A DNA stretch of 64,000 nucleotides from Motacilla alba alba (GCF_015832195.1 NC_052032.1:1184618-1248617), one strand, 5' to 3'; counted from the stretch's first letter, positions 35,783 through 47,702 are shown. The notes: generated by a model not told the origin, from the sequence alone. Numbers and translations: made by a program.

Positions 35783-36210
35783 TGTGGCATTCACATTCTC
35801 TGGAAAAATCCCTTCACCCAGGATTTTTCTCCTAGGAAGCTGAGCAGCCTCAAAGAAAAGGAAAACAATTCTTATCTCATTTGCTTCTCCTGTGTTGTGC
35901 TCATGTGGAATGTGTTTGGGGATTGTTTACCCACAGGTGATTGTTCCATTGGATTCTGCTGTGAATTGTTTTGATGCACTGGCCAATTGGTGCCAAGCCG
36001 TGTCGAGACTCTGGAGAGAGTCATGAGTTTTCATTATTAGCTTCTTAGCATGCAGTAAGTATCCTTTCTGTATTCTTTAGTATAGTATAGTATTCTTTAA
36101 TATAATATAGTATCAATATAGTATCATAAAATAATCAATTAGCCTTCTGAGGACATGAAGTCAGATTCATCATTCCTCCCTGCCACGGGGGTCCCTGCAA
36201 ATACAGTACA
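35783..36210 (+). mobile_element. ERVL-like (class III) solo LTR
   Basis: It begins TGTGGCATTCACATTC and ends ATACAGTACA, about 428 bp. AGAAC flanks it at 35778-35782 and 36210-36214, the last A being shared with the LTR end; about five bases fits ERVL. It aligns end to end with 60222-60637. The U3-type part holds GGCCAATTGG. The TAGTATAGTATAG-rich region precedes a decayed poly(A) signal (AATCAA, intact as AATAAA in the sister copy), which sets the plus orientation. No internal retroviral genes adjoin it. Confidence 0.87.
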
Positions 36211-36540
36211 GAACTGCAGAGCTGCTGTCTCTCATTGGCTCGGCACCCGAGTTAGGTTGGATGCTTGTGTGCAGGAGGTAGTGGCTTCACTGCTGGGGGG
36301 ACACCCAGGTACCACAGCAGAAGCTGGGCTCTGGAACCTGAAGTTGCATCCATTGGGAATTGAAATTCCAGCTCGGGCAACATCAGTGAAAATCTTTCTT
36401 CTGTTCTGAAGCATGTGGGCAGCAAGAGTTGGAGAGGGAGGGACAGTAACCTTAATGGGGTTTTTTATTTATTTTGGAAGCAAATTCCTTTGATGTCCAG
36501 CTGAGCATGCCAAACTCATGACTCAGGGTAACCCCCTGGA
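36211..36540. other. Unassigned stretch between LTR and CpG-rich segment
   Basis: No recognised repeat. The CpG-poor composition changes abruptly to CpG-rich just after 36550. Confidence 0.4.
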
Positions 36541-37260
36541 ACCAGCAGCAGAGCACGAGTGTTCGTTCCGCTGTGTTCCCGTTGTGTTTAGCACTCAGCA
36601 GGCCGGACAGGAGCCGAGCAGACCCCGTGTCCCGGCCCTGGCAGCTCCCCGTTCCCGATCTCCCTGCCCCGAGGGAACATGCTGATTCCGAGATCCGCTG
36701 CTCTGTTTCCAGCGCTGCTCTATGCAGCGAACACAATAAGAAAGCCGACAGCAGATGTGGCCGATGAAAAAGCCCCATCAGCTGCCAGGGACGGCCGGAA
36801 AGCCCCAGAACACTGTCCCGTGCTGAGGCTGGTCACAGCGCCGGCACCTCCATCCTCCGTCCTCCATCCTCCAGCGCATCCCCCCGGGATCCGAGCCCGG
36901 TGGGCACAGCCCGCGGCACGGAGGGAGCAGGGAGCGGGCAGTGCAGGGAAGGGTGTGCAGGGCATGCTCGGCTGTCTGCCGGCAGAGCACGGAGCAGATC
37001 CTCGCTGGAACGAGCGGGTTTAATGAGCGCTGGCGTTAATTGTGCTGCCCGCTCGCAGCCCTGCCCCACTGTCCCCTGCACAGCCCCGTGTCCCCTGTCC
37101 CCACGGGCCGCACCAGTGGGAGGTGTCTGGGCACGCTCCCAAGGGCTGAGCCGCTAATTGCTCCTGGGTGCTAATTGCTCCTGGGTTTTACAGAGCTCGG
37201 GGCTTTTCCTGCGATTCTGGACATCTGTCTGGCTGTGATGGCTCCGAGAACGCTTCCCAC
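36541..37260. promoter_or_regulatory. Candidate CpG island
   Basis: Counting by eye gives about fifty CpG dinucleotides in roughly 720 bases at about 60% GC, by far the densest run in the window and enough to satisfy usual CpG-island criteria. It contains a 114-codon ATG frame (36679-37023, plus) and overlapping minus frames, none with a known domain. A CpG island commonly marks a promoter, so an unannotated transcript may start here in either direction. It is followed by an AT-rich block with clustered TAAT sites. Confidence 0.5.
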
Positions 37261-37289
37261 TGCAGGCACAGCTTTGAAGCTGTGGGATC

Positions 37290-37450
37290 GCAGGAAGCTT
37301 CGGGAAGCAGATGGATTGAACTGACAAATTGAAGCTCACTGAGTTTTCATTTAATTAACTTTTAATTGGCGAATTTGGGGCTCACGCATTTTTAGTATAA
37401 TTAGCTGCTTAAATTAGCTGTTAACAGAGGTTTAAATTTAGAAGCAGGCT
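37290..37450. promoter_or_regulatory. AT-rich TAAT-cluster, possible enhancer-like element
   Basis: Within about 100 bases it holds TTAATTAA (37351-37358), TTTAATTGG (from 37360), TAATTAG (37398-37404), AAATTAGC and GTTAAC (37420-37425). These are core motifs of homeodomain factors. The clustering beside a CpG-rich segment is suggestive only, and AT-rich DNA gives such words by chance. Confidence 0.25.
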
Positions 37451-39151
37451 TTTTATATCCCGTGTCTGGGTTTTTACTGTATCCATGCTGTGATTCCTTT
37501 TCAGCCAAATGCTTTAACTCCAGCATACCAAAGGATGAGGAGGTTTGGAAGCTGCTAGAGGAACTCAAAGCAGGAAAAACGAGATGCACAATTCCACAAG
37601 GATTATCCCTAGTGTTCCTTTCTGCGTGGGGTTTTTTGTCACTCTGCACCATCAGATGTGGAGGATCAAAGGAGGATCAGAAAATGAGAGGAGAGGAGAG
37701 GAGAGGAGAGGAGAGGAGAGGAGAGGAATCAGTCCTACAAACCCCATTGTCTCCCTCAGACCTAAGAAGCTCCATGAAGTCCTTGAAGTGGGTCCCTCAC
37801 GCCCTGTTTGGTGGCTGGAAGGAGAGGGACATGGAGAGAACTTTAGGCCACCTGGAAATGTTGACCTTGGATATGTTCTTCAAGGCTTCTGAGTTCCTTA
37901 GAAAAAACATCTCCATAAATTGGGATGGATTGGGTCAAAGGATGAGCTGCACTGAAGGAAGATTTCTCAGCAGTGGGGTGGATAAAAGGATTTAAACAAG
38001 TCCCAAAAGAAACCCCAACTTTTTATTTGTTCCTTTTTACAAGGCTGCATCTGTTTACTATTTTAGGAATAAATTCACGAGCAGGGTGGGCAGATCTATA
38101 TTGTTCCTAATCCCCCAGATTAAGGGCAGCAGAGAGGGCAGAGCAGCCCAGCCAGCAACAAGGGCTAAAAGCTGCTCAAGCCAGGGCTGGAAAATGCAAA
38201 TCTGCTCCTTCCCCAGCAGAAATAAACTCCACATTTTTCTCCTCTTTGCTAAGTTCTGTATAAGCGGAACAAAAATATGTTGTGGACAAATGACCTTTCC
38301 CCAAAGCGAACAAGAAAGACATGGTGAGGTCTCTGCTCTTTCCTGGTAAAAAAGGTCAAAAAATATTTTAAGAACTGCAGAAAGAATGGAAATGTGGCTA
38401 AGTGGAAATTCAAGTGGAGTAGGAAACAATAGCATGGATTAGGTCATTCCCTGCAAGAACAGGGAGAAAATGTCAGGGATTTGGGTGCTCTGGCCCTTGG
38501 TTTCCTCTCCTGTTGTGAGCAAATGAGGAACAAGCTCTCAGGAAATGAACTGGGGGAAAATGAGAGCCCCCCAACACCATCCCTGGGGTCACAGAGGAGC
38601 TTTGGGGCTGGATGGTTCCTCCAGGAAGAGACACATCCATGGGAAGGGGCACAAGCCAGCCCTGATGTCTGGGAGGTGCAGCTCTGTCTATTCCTGCTGG
38701 GAGGGAACTTTTGGGGGCCCATGGGAGCCTTCATCCCTTCGTTAATGATCCCACATTTAATTACTGCACATTAAATGACGGGACACTTTCAGTAGCCTCT
38801 GGTTGTCATCTGCCCCCAGCACTCCCTCCAGGATTTAGGTTCTTGGGCTGACAGACAGACACCAACTGTTCAGAAGCCTCCCACACGAAGCCTTTGCCAA
38901 GGATTTCCACAAAATTTTAAAAACCCAGTTCCAGGAAGAGCTCTGATTTCTGCAGAAATGTTGAAAAATTGGGAGGGGAAGTTATTTTTCTACTGAGCAA
39001 AGGGAAAAAAATGTAGGTATTTCCACTATAATTTCCTTTAGAAATTTCTACAGCTATTGCTGGAATTATTCAAAAGACATTTTCTGGGCCCTGTGGGTTA
39101 TGAGGTCACAGTTTCTCCAGCTCCAGTGGCCTTGAAGAGCAAAAAATTGGC
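37451..39151. other. Unassigned stretch with one microsatellite
   Basis: Contains the GAGAG array at 37686-37727. A 177-codon plus frame (37462-37995) runs through that array and has no motif. Nothing else is recognised. Confidence 0.4.
37686..37727. repeat. (GAGAG)n purine microsatellite, 8 copies
   Basis: Perfect GAGAG units from 37686, breaking at GAATC after 37727. It is all-purine on the plus strand. Confidence 0.97.
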
Positions 39152-39312
39152 TGTGGCACAGGGTGCCCAGAGCAGCTGTGGCTGCCCCTGGATCCCTGGC
39201 AGTGCCCAAGGCCAGGTTGGACAGGGCTGGGAGCAGCCTGGGACAGTGGAAGGTGTCCCTGCCGTGGCAGGGGTGGGTGAACCTTCATTCAGAGCCTTTC
39301 CAACCCAAACCA
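39152..39312 (+). mobile_element. CR1 3'-end fragment
   Basis: Sense. It starts GCTGTGGCACAGGGTGCCC, passes CTGGATCCCTGGCAGTGCCC and GGAAGGTGTCCCTGCC, and ends CCTTTCCAACCCAAACCAGG. The usual CATGGCAGGG step and the very 3' tail are altered. Confidence 0.85.
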
Positions 39313-40478
39313 GGCAGAGAGAGGAGTTTCATCCCCATCAAGACAGGAGATCCCTGTATGCCAGACCTCCTTTCCCCAGGCATTGGCATTGTTCCCTCAC
39401 TGGCTCGTTCCCTCACAGATTTTGGCCTAAACTGAAGAGCCCAAAGTGCCTCCACTGTGCTCCAGTGCAGCCCAAGCTCTCCTGCTCTTGTTTCACCCTC
39501 ATTTCCTTGCTGGGAGTTTTGCTGTCTCTTTCTGTCAGCTGCCTGCTTATTCCCAGCCCAATATTTCCAGTTCAGCTGTCTTTTCAAGCTGCAGGAAGGA
39601 GAATTTAGGGCTCGGCAAGCCAGAGAACAGATGGGCAGATTGGCGCATGAATGGAAAGCTTTGCCATTGAGGAGCTGAAATCCCAGCCCAGAGCCCTGCA
39701 GGGCACTGAATCGCCCGGCAGCAGGGGCTGGAGCAAGGCTGGCATATGGGAAAGATCCTCCTTGTCAGGGGGCACGAGCAGAGCTCCAGCTGTTTGCAGG
39801 GAGCCTCTGCACCTGGCCAGCCCAATAAATCTGTCACAGGCTCAGCAGGCACCGGCTGCCAGCGCAGCAGGGTGGCTCCTCCCGGGCTGTTTGCACATCC
39901 TGCCCACAGGAAATGTGCCCAGAAAGGATTAAAGCAAGGCCACGCTTCACAAATTGATCCCATCCTGAGCCTTTCAGCCCCGCAGTGAGTCAGCATCCAA
40001 TCCCCAAAGGCAGATTTCCTGGGAAGTCTGAAAGGGAATGAAGTGCCAGGTTAAAATGCCGTGTTTATCACACTGAGCGAGAGACTCCCCTGCTTCCGAC
40101 GTGATTTCAAATAAATTAGAAGCCCATCTGCTGTGCTTGCTTCCAAGAAATTAATTACTTCCAAGGGTGACGAGTTTTTACAACAAAGTAATTACCAAGC
40201 TAATAATAAAGGCAGAGGTTGGGCCTTCAACAACAGCAAATTGCTGCCGCTCCGTGCCTGCAGCTGGGGGCTCCTGTGAATCCCTCGGGACTCCAGGGAG
40301 CTCCAGGAGAGGGATGCAGACTGAGAAATAACTGTGCCCTGACACTGGGCCGGGTTCTGGGCTCCCAGGGATGGGCTCTCAGACTGAGCTGGGATCCAGA
40401 CCCCCCCTGCCCTGGGCTGAGCCCCAGCCCCATGCTTCTTGCTATGGGATTTTTTCATAGAATCACAGAATGTCTCTG
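39313..40478. other. Unassigned stretch with scattered CpGs
   Basis: No exon is recognised. Local CpG clusters lie at 39700-39780 and 39850-39890. The AT-rich block 40085-40215 is listed separately. At 40457-40474 a short ATAGAATCACAGAATG matches the reverse complement of a CR1 3' terminus. Confidence 0.4.
40085..40215. promoter_or_regulatory. Possible conserved non-coding element with two TAATTA sites
   Basis: TAATTA occurs at 40152-40157 and within GTAATTACC at 40189-40194, followed by TAATAATAAA at 40201. The surrounding sequence is well balanced, repeat-free and unlike neighbouring GC-rich DNA. Paired homeodomain cores are common in vertebrate enhancers, but conservation cannot be tested here. 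Confidence 0.25.
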
Positions 40479-40970
40479 CCTCCAGCTCTGGGGTCCTAAG
40501 CACAAGACCTGGAGCTGCTGGATGAGTCCAGAGGAGGCCATGGAGCTGCTCCAGGGCTGCAGCCCCTCTGCTCTGGAGCCAGGCTGGGAGAGCTGGGGGT
40601 GCTCACCTGGAGAGGAGAAGGCTCCAGGGAGAGCTCAGAATCCCTGCCAGGGCCTGAAGGGGCTCCAGGAGAGCTGGAGAGGGGCTGGGGACAAGGCATG
40701 GAGGGACAGGACACAGGGAATGGCTTCCCAGGGTTGGATGGGATATTGGGAATCAGGAATTGTTCCCTGGCAGGGTGGGCAGGCCCTGGCACAGGGTGCC
40801 CAGAGCAGCTGGGGCTGCCCCTGGATCCCTGGCAGTGCCCAAGGCCAGGCTGGACAGGGCTTGGAGCAGCCTGGGACAGTGGGAGATGTCCCTGTCCATG
40901 GCAGGGGGTGGAATAAATTGGTCCTTAAGTTCCTTTCCAACCCAATCCAGTCTCTGATTCCATGATTCTC
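40479..40970 (+). mobile_element. CR1 fragment, about 490 bp
   Basis: Sense copy starting in the CTCCAGCTCTGGGGTCC region. It runs through GGAGCTGCTGGATGAGTCC, the ORF2-end block GCTCACCTGGAGAGGAG and AATTGTTCCCTGGCAGGG to an intact 3' end TCTGATTCCATGATTC at about 40968. Stops and indels interrupt the old reading frame. It abuts an 18-base piece of CR1 tail in the opposite orientation. Confidence 0.87.
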
Positions 40971-41988
40971 TGTAAAATTGCTGTTCTATATCCAATAAGG
41001 ATTAGGCTGATTTAATGATAAAACAAAAGGAAACCAAACTGACTTCAAGGAAGGAAAGGAGAGGCTGAAACTCTCCTGAAGCACCAATCATCACAAATAT
41101 AGGGACTGCAGGGACAGGGGAAAGGACTTTCCATGCTGCTTTCTAGGAAAGCATACTGGAAAGTCTGATTTTCCTTATTGGGAACCGGCTCTATTCGGAA
41201 GCTTCCTGGCTGTTATGCAAACAACATAACATCACAAAACTTTCCTTTTCTGACTGAGGTGTCCATGAGGCTTCTCCAAGTGCTGCTGCAGCTGCAGCAG
41301 GCAGGGCAAGCACCAGGAGAGGTTTCTGAAGTGTCCAGCTAATATTCCTGCCACTTCTAAAACTTGCCAGTGCTGTGGAGCCAGCTCCAGGCTCGCCCAG
41401 GCGAGTGTTCCTCTGCTGGCTGGAGCCTTTCTCCTCAGCTGCATCATTTCTAATGACACAGGGCTGCTCATGTGCAGGCCAAGCGCTTTTTTCCCATGTA
41501 GCTCATGGCCAAAAATTTTATGAATCAGGGTTTGGGGTGATTTATCTCTATTTCAGTCTCTCCTAACTGTATTTGCTATTTCTAGCACCCACTGTGATTC
41601 AGGAAAATCTTGTAGGTGTCCAAAGACACCATGACTCACACTCTGGCTCTCCCAGCTCTCATGAGCAGTTTTCACTCTGATTTTGGGATCCTGGCTTGCA
41701 GCAAGTGGCTCTTTAGGACCAGGCCCATGACTGGGGAGAAGGAAAATGCTCAGTTTCCTATGAGTCAGCCCAAGCACTGTGGTTTGTGTTGTCATCATTA
41801 ACACGTCTCTGCAGCTGGAGTTAGTTTAATAAACTTGGTTATGATAATGCTTTTAATAATGGTCTTAGGTGTTAATTCCCATCCTCCAGGGAGTCTCTTC
41901 CTTTGATTTGTCAAGGTTGAGTGAAACCTAGACCCTTGGAAGCCAATGATCTCCTTTGAGGACCACCCAGTATTCCACCTCACACTTG
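40971..41988. other. Unassigned stretch
   Basis: No recognised repeat or exon. Ends where the pyrimidine microsatellite begins. Confidence 0.4.
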
Positions 41989-42065
41989 TTCTTCCCCTTC
42001 CCCTTCCCCTTCCCCTTCCCCTTCCCCTTCCCCTTCCCCGTCCCCTTCCTCCTCCTCCTCCTCCT
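41989..42065. repeat. (TTCCCC)n then (TCC)n pyrimidine tract
   Basis: About eight TTCCCC hexamers (to 42039), a single G at 42040, then TCCCCTTCC and a (TCC)n run to 42065. Apart from that one G the 77 bases are all pyrimidine on the plus strand. Confidence 0.96.
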
Positions 42066-45000
42066 GCTGGAGCTGTGCTAAGCTCTCAGTTTGCTGCCCT
42101 GCAGAGGTCTGACAACACATCTGGTTATCATCCAGCAGGGACAGGGAGATGAGGATTGGGAGTGCAGGCACAGCCACCCCAGCCTGCAGCACCTGGAAAT
42201 GAAACAGGGATCTGGACCCCAAAAACAGCTCCAAGGCTGCAAGTAGCCTTCAGTGCCAGCTCCTTGTGTTTTCCTTCACTGGAGATGCAGCCAGAGGTGT
42301 CATCCTGCGTGTGGATGGTCACCCCAGAGGGGTGACCTTGGGAATGCAAGCTCCACTCTCCCAAGGGCTTTCCCCACTTGGAGGCTCAGGTAGATGGAAT
42401 TGCTCAGCAGGATCCAACAACACCTGCACAGCACAGCAGAACTCAGGGCAAGGCTGTTCAGCCAGAGAGGGGAATTTTATTTGAGATCCAGTGGATCTCA
42501 CTTATTCTCAAACACCCCAAAGTCAGCAGCAGCAGGACACCGGCTCTGCCCGGGGTCACTCAGAGTGACACGGAGGACAAGGGACACCAGCAAGGCCTTA
42601 GCACATCTCCTCTGGCAGCCACATGCTGATTTTGGGTGGCCATCACAGGATCCCCTGCTCACAGCACAATGACCATTGGGTCACCAGGTGGGAGGGGTGG
42701 AAAAGGTCCCCAGAGGAATGGGGACACATTGCTGGGTACCCATGGTGCTGCTGAGGAGGGAGGGCTGGAGAAGGATGTTAAGGGGGGAATGTTCTGGTTG
42801 AAGGACTTGTAAGAAAGTAGGACACCTTAATAGCCTTCTCAAGGAGTTTTGGGGAGGATTTGACTTTGAACTTCCTTTTTAAAAATAAGAAGTGGCCTAC
42901 ATAGGACTGAGTTTAAAATTATGCAAGTATCCCCCGGTAATGTATAGAGCAGCAGGAAACCCCAGAATAGCATCAGAGAGGGATTTGTGCCCTCAGCAGA
43001 GACCATCTGCAGAGGAGAAACTGAGCTCCTTTGGAAAATCCATGCTGGATCACTGGGAAAGGAGAGATTTTGCTGTCCTGTCAAGGACTCTGGGCTGACT
43101 GTACTGAGAAAGTCATGGGTGTGCTCGAGTTGAATCTCCTGCAGGGTGGGTCCTTGGTCACCCTGAGGCACATCTGAGGTCCAGAAGAAGAGCCGAGGAA
43201 TTGGCCACAGCAAGAGTGGAGAGAGCCCACACAGAGCTTCTGAAGGCACAGGGCCAGGAGCTGCCCCCGGGCAAAGCACAGGAGCATCCCTGCCCTGGGG
43301 GAGCATCCCTGCCCTGGGGAAGCATCCTTGTCCTGGAGGATCATCTCTGCCCTGGAAGAACATCCCTGCCCTGTCTGAGCTCCATCCCCAAGCCACGAGT
43401 GTGTTCCATGCCTGGCATCGAGACAGTGGGGCAGAAATGGCTGTGGGCTGGGTTCTCTGGCCTCCTGTCCCTATTTCCTGCCCTGGGAGGGGACAGTCCC
43501 ACCCCTGGCCAGCCCAGGCGCTGCCTGCAAGCTTCTCTCTGCCCTGTGAGCACCTGGCCTGGGCAGGAGCTGCTCCTGGGTGCTGTTCCCACATGTCCCA
43601 GAGCTGTGTGGGAGACACTAAAGCACACAGGTGACACAGAGGCTGTGAGATAAAGGACATCCCTCATTTGGGAGGTTTAGGAAGGAAACAAAGCACTCTC
43701 AGGGCCACTTGCTCTACCTCAGAACAAATCTGGATTCATTTACCTCGTGGCACTTGGAGACAGAGCTTGGCTCTCCTTGGGCTGGTGCCTTTCAGGAAGG
43801 TAAATCTTGCAGAGCCCACCCAGAGCTGTGGTTGCTGAACATTCACCAGGACTTTGGGGCTGTCCAAGCCAGTGGGCAACCAAAGGATGCTGAAAAAATT
43901 CCAGTGCCCAGTGCTTCACCAAAAGTCAAAATGTTCTCCCCACTGTGTTTGTTATTCCCATTATTTTTGTCACTGTATATAAAAAGTGGTTATGTTTGTC
44001 TGGTAGGAATTATCAGTGCTGGATTTGTCTCAAGGACTCCTCCTCCCCCTCTTGTTTAAAATCATGAACCCCAGCACAGTGCCCTGGTTTGGGTGAGGTC
44101 CTGGAGCCTGGTGACAAGGACAGGACTGGGCACCATCCTTGTGGATCCGTGGATTTTGGCAATTTTCTATTCAGGCTAGCACAACTCCACCTTGGTCAGC
44201 ACCTCTGCTTGTCCCCCAAGTGTGGCCAAGAGCTGGACAGGCCCCAGGTCCCTTCCAGGGGGCTGAACATGAGGCTGAATGAAGACAAACAGGCTTGAAA
44301 AGTGGAAGGAGAATTTTTCACTCCTTGATTCTTCCAAGAGGAGGGAAGGGAGGGAAAGGATGAAGGGAAAGCCAAAGGAGGAGCATGAGCATCTCCACAG
44401 AAAAACCCATGGAATTTCAGCCTCCGCTTTGGACTCAGTCTGGCCTAAGCCCAAATCTGGGTGATGCTGGTGGGGTACAGGGCAGAGCTGGGGGTCTGTG
44501 CTGGGCACTGGGCAACATCCCCAGGGTGGGGGCAAAGCTTTGCCCAGTGACACCCAGGAAGGGACAGCTGCCCACACAAGCCTGGTTTAGTGTTTGGGGT
44601 ATCCTAAAGGAGATCCTGGGGGTCTGTGCTGGATCCTACAGCCCTGCAGAGGCTGCAGGTCTGCAGGTTCCCTGGAGCACCATCACCTGCAGCTGAGTGC
44701 CTCAGTTCAGTGCCCTCTACCACCAGTTCAGAACCAGCAGTCACCAGCGGGGCTCTGCAGAGAGACCCTTGGCTGGCTGCTGCCAGATCCTGCTCAGGCC
44801 ACCCCTCAGGGAGAGGCTGAAATCCTGAAACCCTGAACTCCTGGCTCCACTGAAAGCCACAGCAACATTCCGTTCCTTTTTCATGGGACACCCCCAGCTC
44901 ATGAGTGCTGCTCCCAGTGCTTGGCTCCAGCTTCCTACAGGCTCTGAACTGCCCCAGAAGCTTCCCCAGGGCAGCTCTGTTCCCTGCACGGGCTCCAGGG

Positions 45001-46269
45001 CCCCTTTCCCAGCCAGGAGACCTAGTGAATGTCCAAAGGTGTTGCAGTCCTGACTGTTCCACATCCACCTGTCAGATCCCTGAGAGCCAGCAGAGACCAA
45101 CCCCAAAACCTCCCGCAGCTCTCAGACCTTCCCTCCCTCCCTCCCACTGCCAGGGAACAAACCAGAGGTGCATTTTTCACCTGGCTGCTGCATTTGTGCT
45201 GCTCTCAGGTTGGAGAGGATCCCCCTCAGGGATGGGCCAAAGCTGACTTGGTTGCATAAAATCCTTTCCTGCCTTGTGCCTCTTACAAAATCCACCTGGA
45301 AAAATAATCCTGGAGGCTGTGCTGACAAATGAGGAACTCTGCTCCTTCCCTTTCTAGGGGAGTGCTTTGGAAACCAAACACAGAGAGAGCCCCTCGGGGT
45401 GGCCAAAGCAAACAGCTCCACTCAGAATACAGAAATAAATATATAAACCAGGCTATGGACAAATCAGCAAGGAACATTTCTAAACACAAACCCTGCCGCA
45501 GGGCCAGACCTTTCCAGTGTGCAGAGCCAATGAGGGGCTCTTTTGGTGCTGTCAGATTTTTGTTGCAGCTGCTGTTGTTGCAGGCTGATTTACAGCAGCT
45601 CTTTGTGCAGTGTGGCCCCTGCTCAGGGCTTGTGTGGGGTTGAATCCAGTGGGAAGCAAGGCATGGTCAGGATCCTTCTTTCACTAGATGCAAACCCAGC
45701 AGAGGAAATCACATCCCTCCTCTTAGGGGAAAAAATAATAATTCTCATACAAGAAACCTTTAAATCAGCCCAGCAGAGGAAATCTCAACACTCCTCCCAT
45801 GGAAAAGAAAAAAAAATTAATTATCCTATAAGAAATGTGTACCTGGTACCATTTCTTTGATTTTAACAGCTGCTCATGGAGACTTTTTGAGGCCATGGGG
45901 AGGAGCAGCCACTGCCTGCAAAACAGATCAGGAGCAAGGCTACCTTCTGTCTCTCTGATTTGGAATGGGGGATATTTTGGGAACACTCAGCCAGGAAAGG
46001 CAGGAAGGGAGGAGCCAGGATGGAAACACTGGGCTGACACGGTGGAGCAGAGCCCCTGTGCCCCAAATCCCTCAGCAGGAGCCACCCCAGGGAGCCCAGC
46101 TGTGGCCAGGGCCAGGGCCCATGGGGAGGTGTGGGTCAGGATGGGCCATGGGATGGACACTGAGCCCCGGGCCCTGGAAACAGCATGGGGTGACCTTCCT
46201 GAGGAGAACAGGGGGATTTATAAAGCAAACAGGCCTGGAACCCCCAGAGCAGCTTCTCCACATTTCTGG
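42066..46269. other. 4.2 kb stretch, one minisatellite, no supported gene
   Basis: No transposon is recognised. The minus frame 42839-43660 (273 codons) stays open through the 19-bp minisatellite, but its translation is low-complexity there and shows no domain elsewhere, so it is not called. A plus frame of 294 codons beginning at 45835 becomes antisense CR1 after 46270. Confidence 0.4.
43284..43378. repeat. 19-bp minisatellite, 5 copies
   Basis: Units of 19 bases starting GCATCCCTGCCCTGGGG. The first two copies are nearly identical, and copies three to five diverge progressively at about three to five positions each. Because 19 is not a multiple of three, every frame cycles through the unit. 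Confidence 0.93.
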
Positions 46270-46735
46270 GAGCACCTCCCAGGTTGCTCCAAGCCCTGTT
46301 GCATCCTGGCCTTGGACACTTCCAGGGATCCAGGGGCAGCCACAGCTGCTCTGGGCACCCTGTGCCAGGGCCTGCCCACCCTCCCAGGGAAGATTTTCTT
46401 CCTAACAGCCAATCCAAGCCTGCTCTTTGTCGGTGTGAAGCCATTCCCTTGTTCTCTCATTCCAGGTCCTTATCAATTGTTTCTCTCCATCTTTGTTCAA
46501 GGTTCCCTTCAGGTACTGGAAGGCAGCAATGAGGTCACCCCACAGCTTCTCTTCTCCAGGCTGAAAAAACCAAATTCTCTCAGCCTTTCCTCCCAGCAGA
46601 GCTGCTCCATCCCTCTGCTCATCTTGGTGCCTCCTCTGATCTTGCTCCAACAGCTCCACGTCCTTGCTGTGCTGGGCCCCCAGGGCTGGAGGCAGCTCTG
46701 CAGGTGGGGTCTCACCTGAGTCTCACCAACTGCCC
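46270..46735 (-). mobile_element. CR1 fragment reaching into ORF2
   Basis: The reverse strand holds the CR1 3' region from GAGACTCAGGTGAGACCCC through the ORF2 C-terminal coding segment (AAFQYLK-like signature around 46520-46540) to CCAAGGCCAGGATGC. The last part of the 3' tail is missing, so both ends are incomplete. Reading frame broken. Confidence 0.85.
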
Positions 46736-47286
46736 CTGAGTAACAAAAACCACTCAGTACATGACAGAGGTTGTTCTCAGCCAGCCAGGAGGAGCTCAGC
46801 TGCCATGGTTTCACTGAAAGTTACATCTCAGAAGAGCTGCTTTTTTCACACCTGCTCAAAACAACAGGCACGTGCTGAGACGGTCCCTGGAGACAGGGGC
46901 CAGAGAAACTCTCAGAACTGCTTTTTTACACAGAAAAAATTTTCTTTTCCATTCTGTTGTTACCTTGAAAAGGGCCTGTTTTAAAAATCAACCATCCCCA
47001 AACTGAAAATATTTTGATTTGAAAAGACAATCATGTCAAGAGCAAAGCCCATGAGAGCTCAGGGAGGAGATGGATGGTCCCCCTCATCTCACTGTCCTCA
47101 CCAGGCTCTGAGCCAGGGGACAGCCCAAGGATAGCAAATCAAAATTCAATTTCTGAATCAAAATTTAGGGAGTTTGGCACAGAAAAAAAAAAAATCTAAA
47201 TGTTTCTTACATGGAGTCAAACCTCAGGGAAGTGAAAACACCCAGCAGATGCACTCGGGCTACTCAGGGCCCCAAAAGAGATTAAT
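46736..47286. other. Unassigned stretch
   Basis: No recognised repeat. An A12 run lies at 47183-47194. Confidence 0.4.
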
Positions 47287-47702
47287 GAATCACAGAACTA
47301 TAGAAAGGTTTGGTTCGAAGGGACATTAATTATCCAGTGCCACCCTCTGTGATAGACAGGGACACCTTCCACTCTCCCAGGCTGCTCCAAGCCCCAGGGT
47401 CCAGCCTGGCCTTGGGCACTGCCAGGGATGCAGGGGCAGCCCCAGCTGCTCTGGGCACCCTGTGCCAGGGCCTGCCCACCCTGCCAGGGAACAATTCCTA
47501 ATTCCCAATATCCCATCCATCCCTGCCCTCTGGCAATGGGAAGCCATTCCCTGTGTCCTGTCCCTCCATGCCTTGTCCCCAGTTCCTCTCCAGCTCTCCT
47601 GGAGCCCCTTCAGGCCCTGGCAGGGATTCTGAGCTCTCCCTGGAGCCTTCTCCTCTCCAGGTGAGCACCCCCAGCTCTCCCAGCCTGGCTCCAGAGCAGA
47701 GG
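47287..47702 (-). mobile_element. CR1 fragment
   Basis: Antisense from the 3' tail (GAATCACAGAACTATAG, 47287) through CCTTGGGCACTGCCAGGG, GCCAGGGCCTGCCCACCC and AATTCCTAATTCCC to the CTCCAGGTGAGCACCCC block, ending near CTGGCTCCAGAGCAGAGG. Very similar in content to the plus-strand copies at 40479 and 57608. Confidence 0.87.

Noticed and set aside
43284..43378. CRISPR-like repeat array
   Set aside because: Units are directly adjacent with no spacers, and the DNA is vertebrate.
45835..46719. 294-codon plus frame
   Set aside because: Its second half is antisense CR1 (46270-46735) and the first half has no recognisable protein feature.
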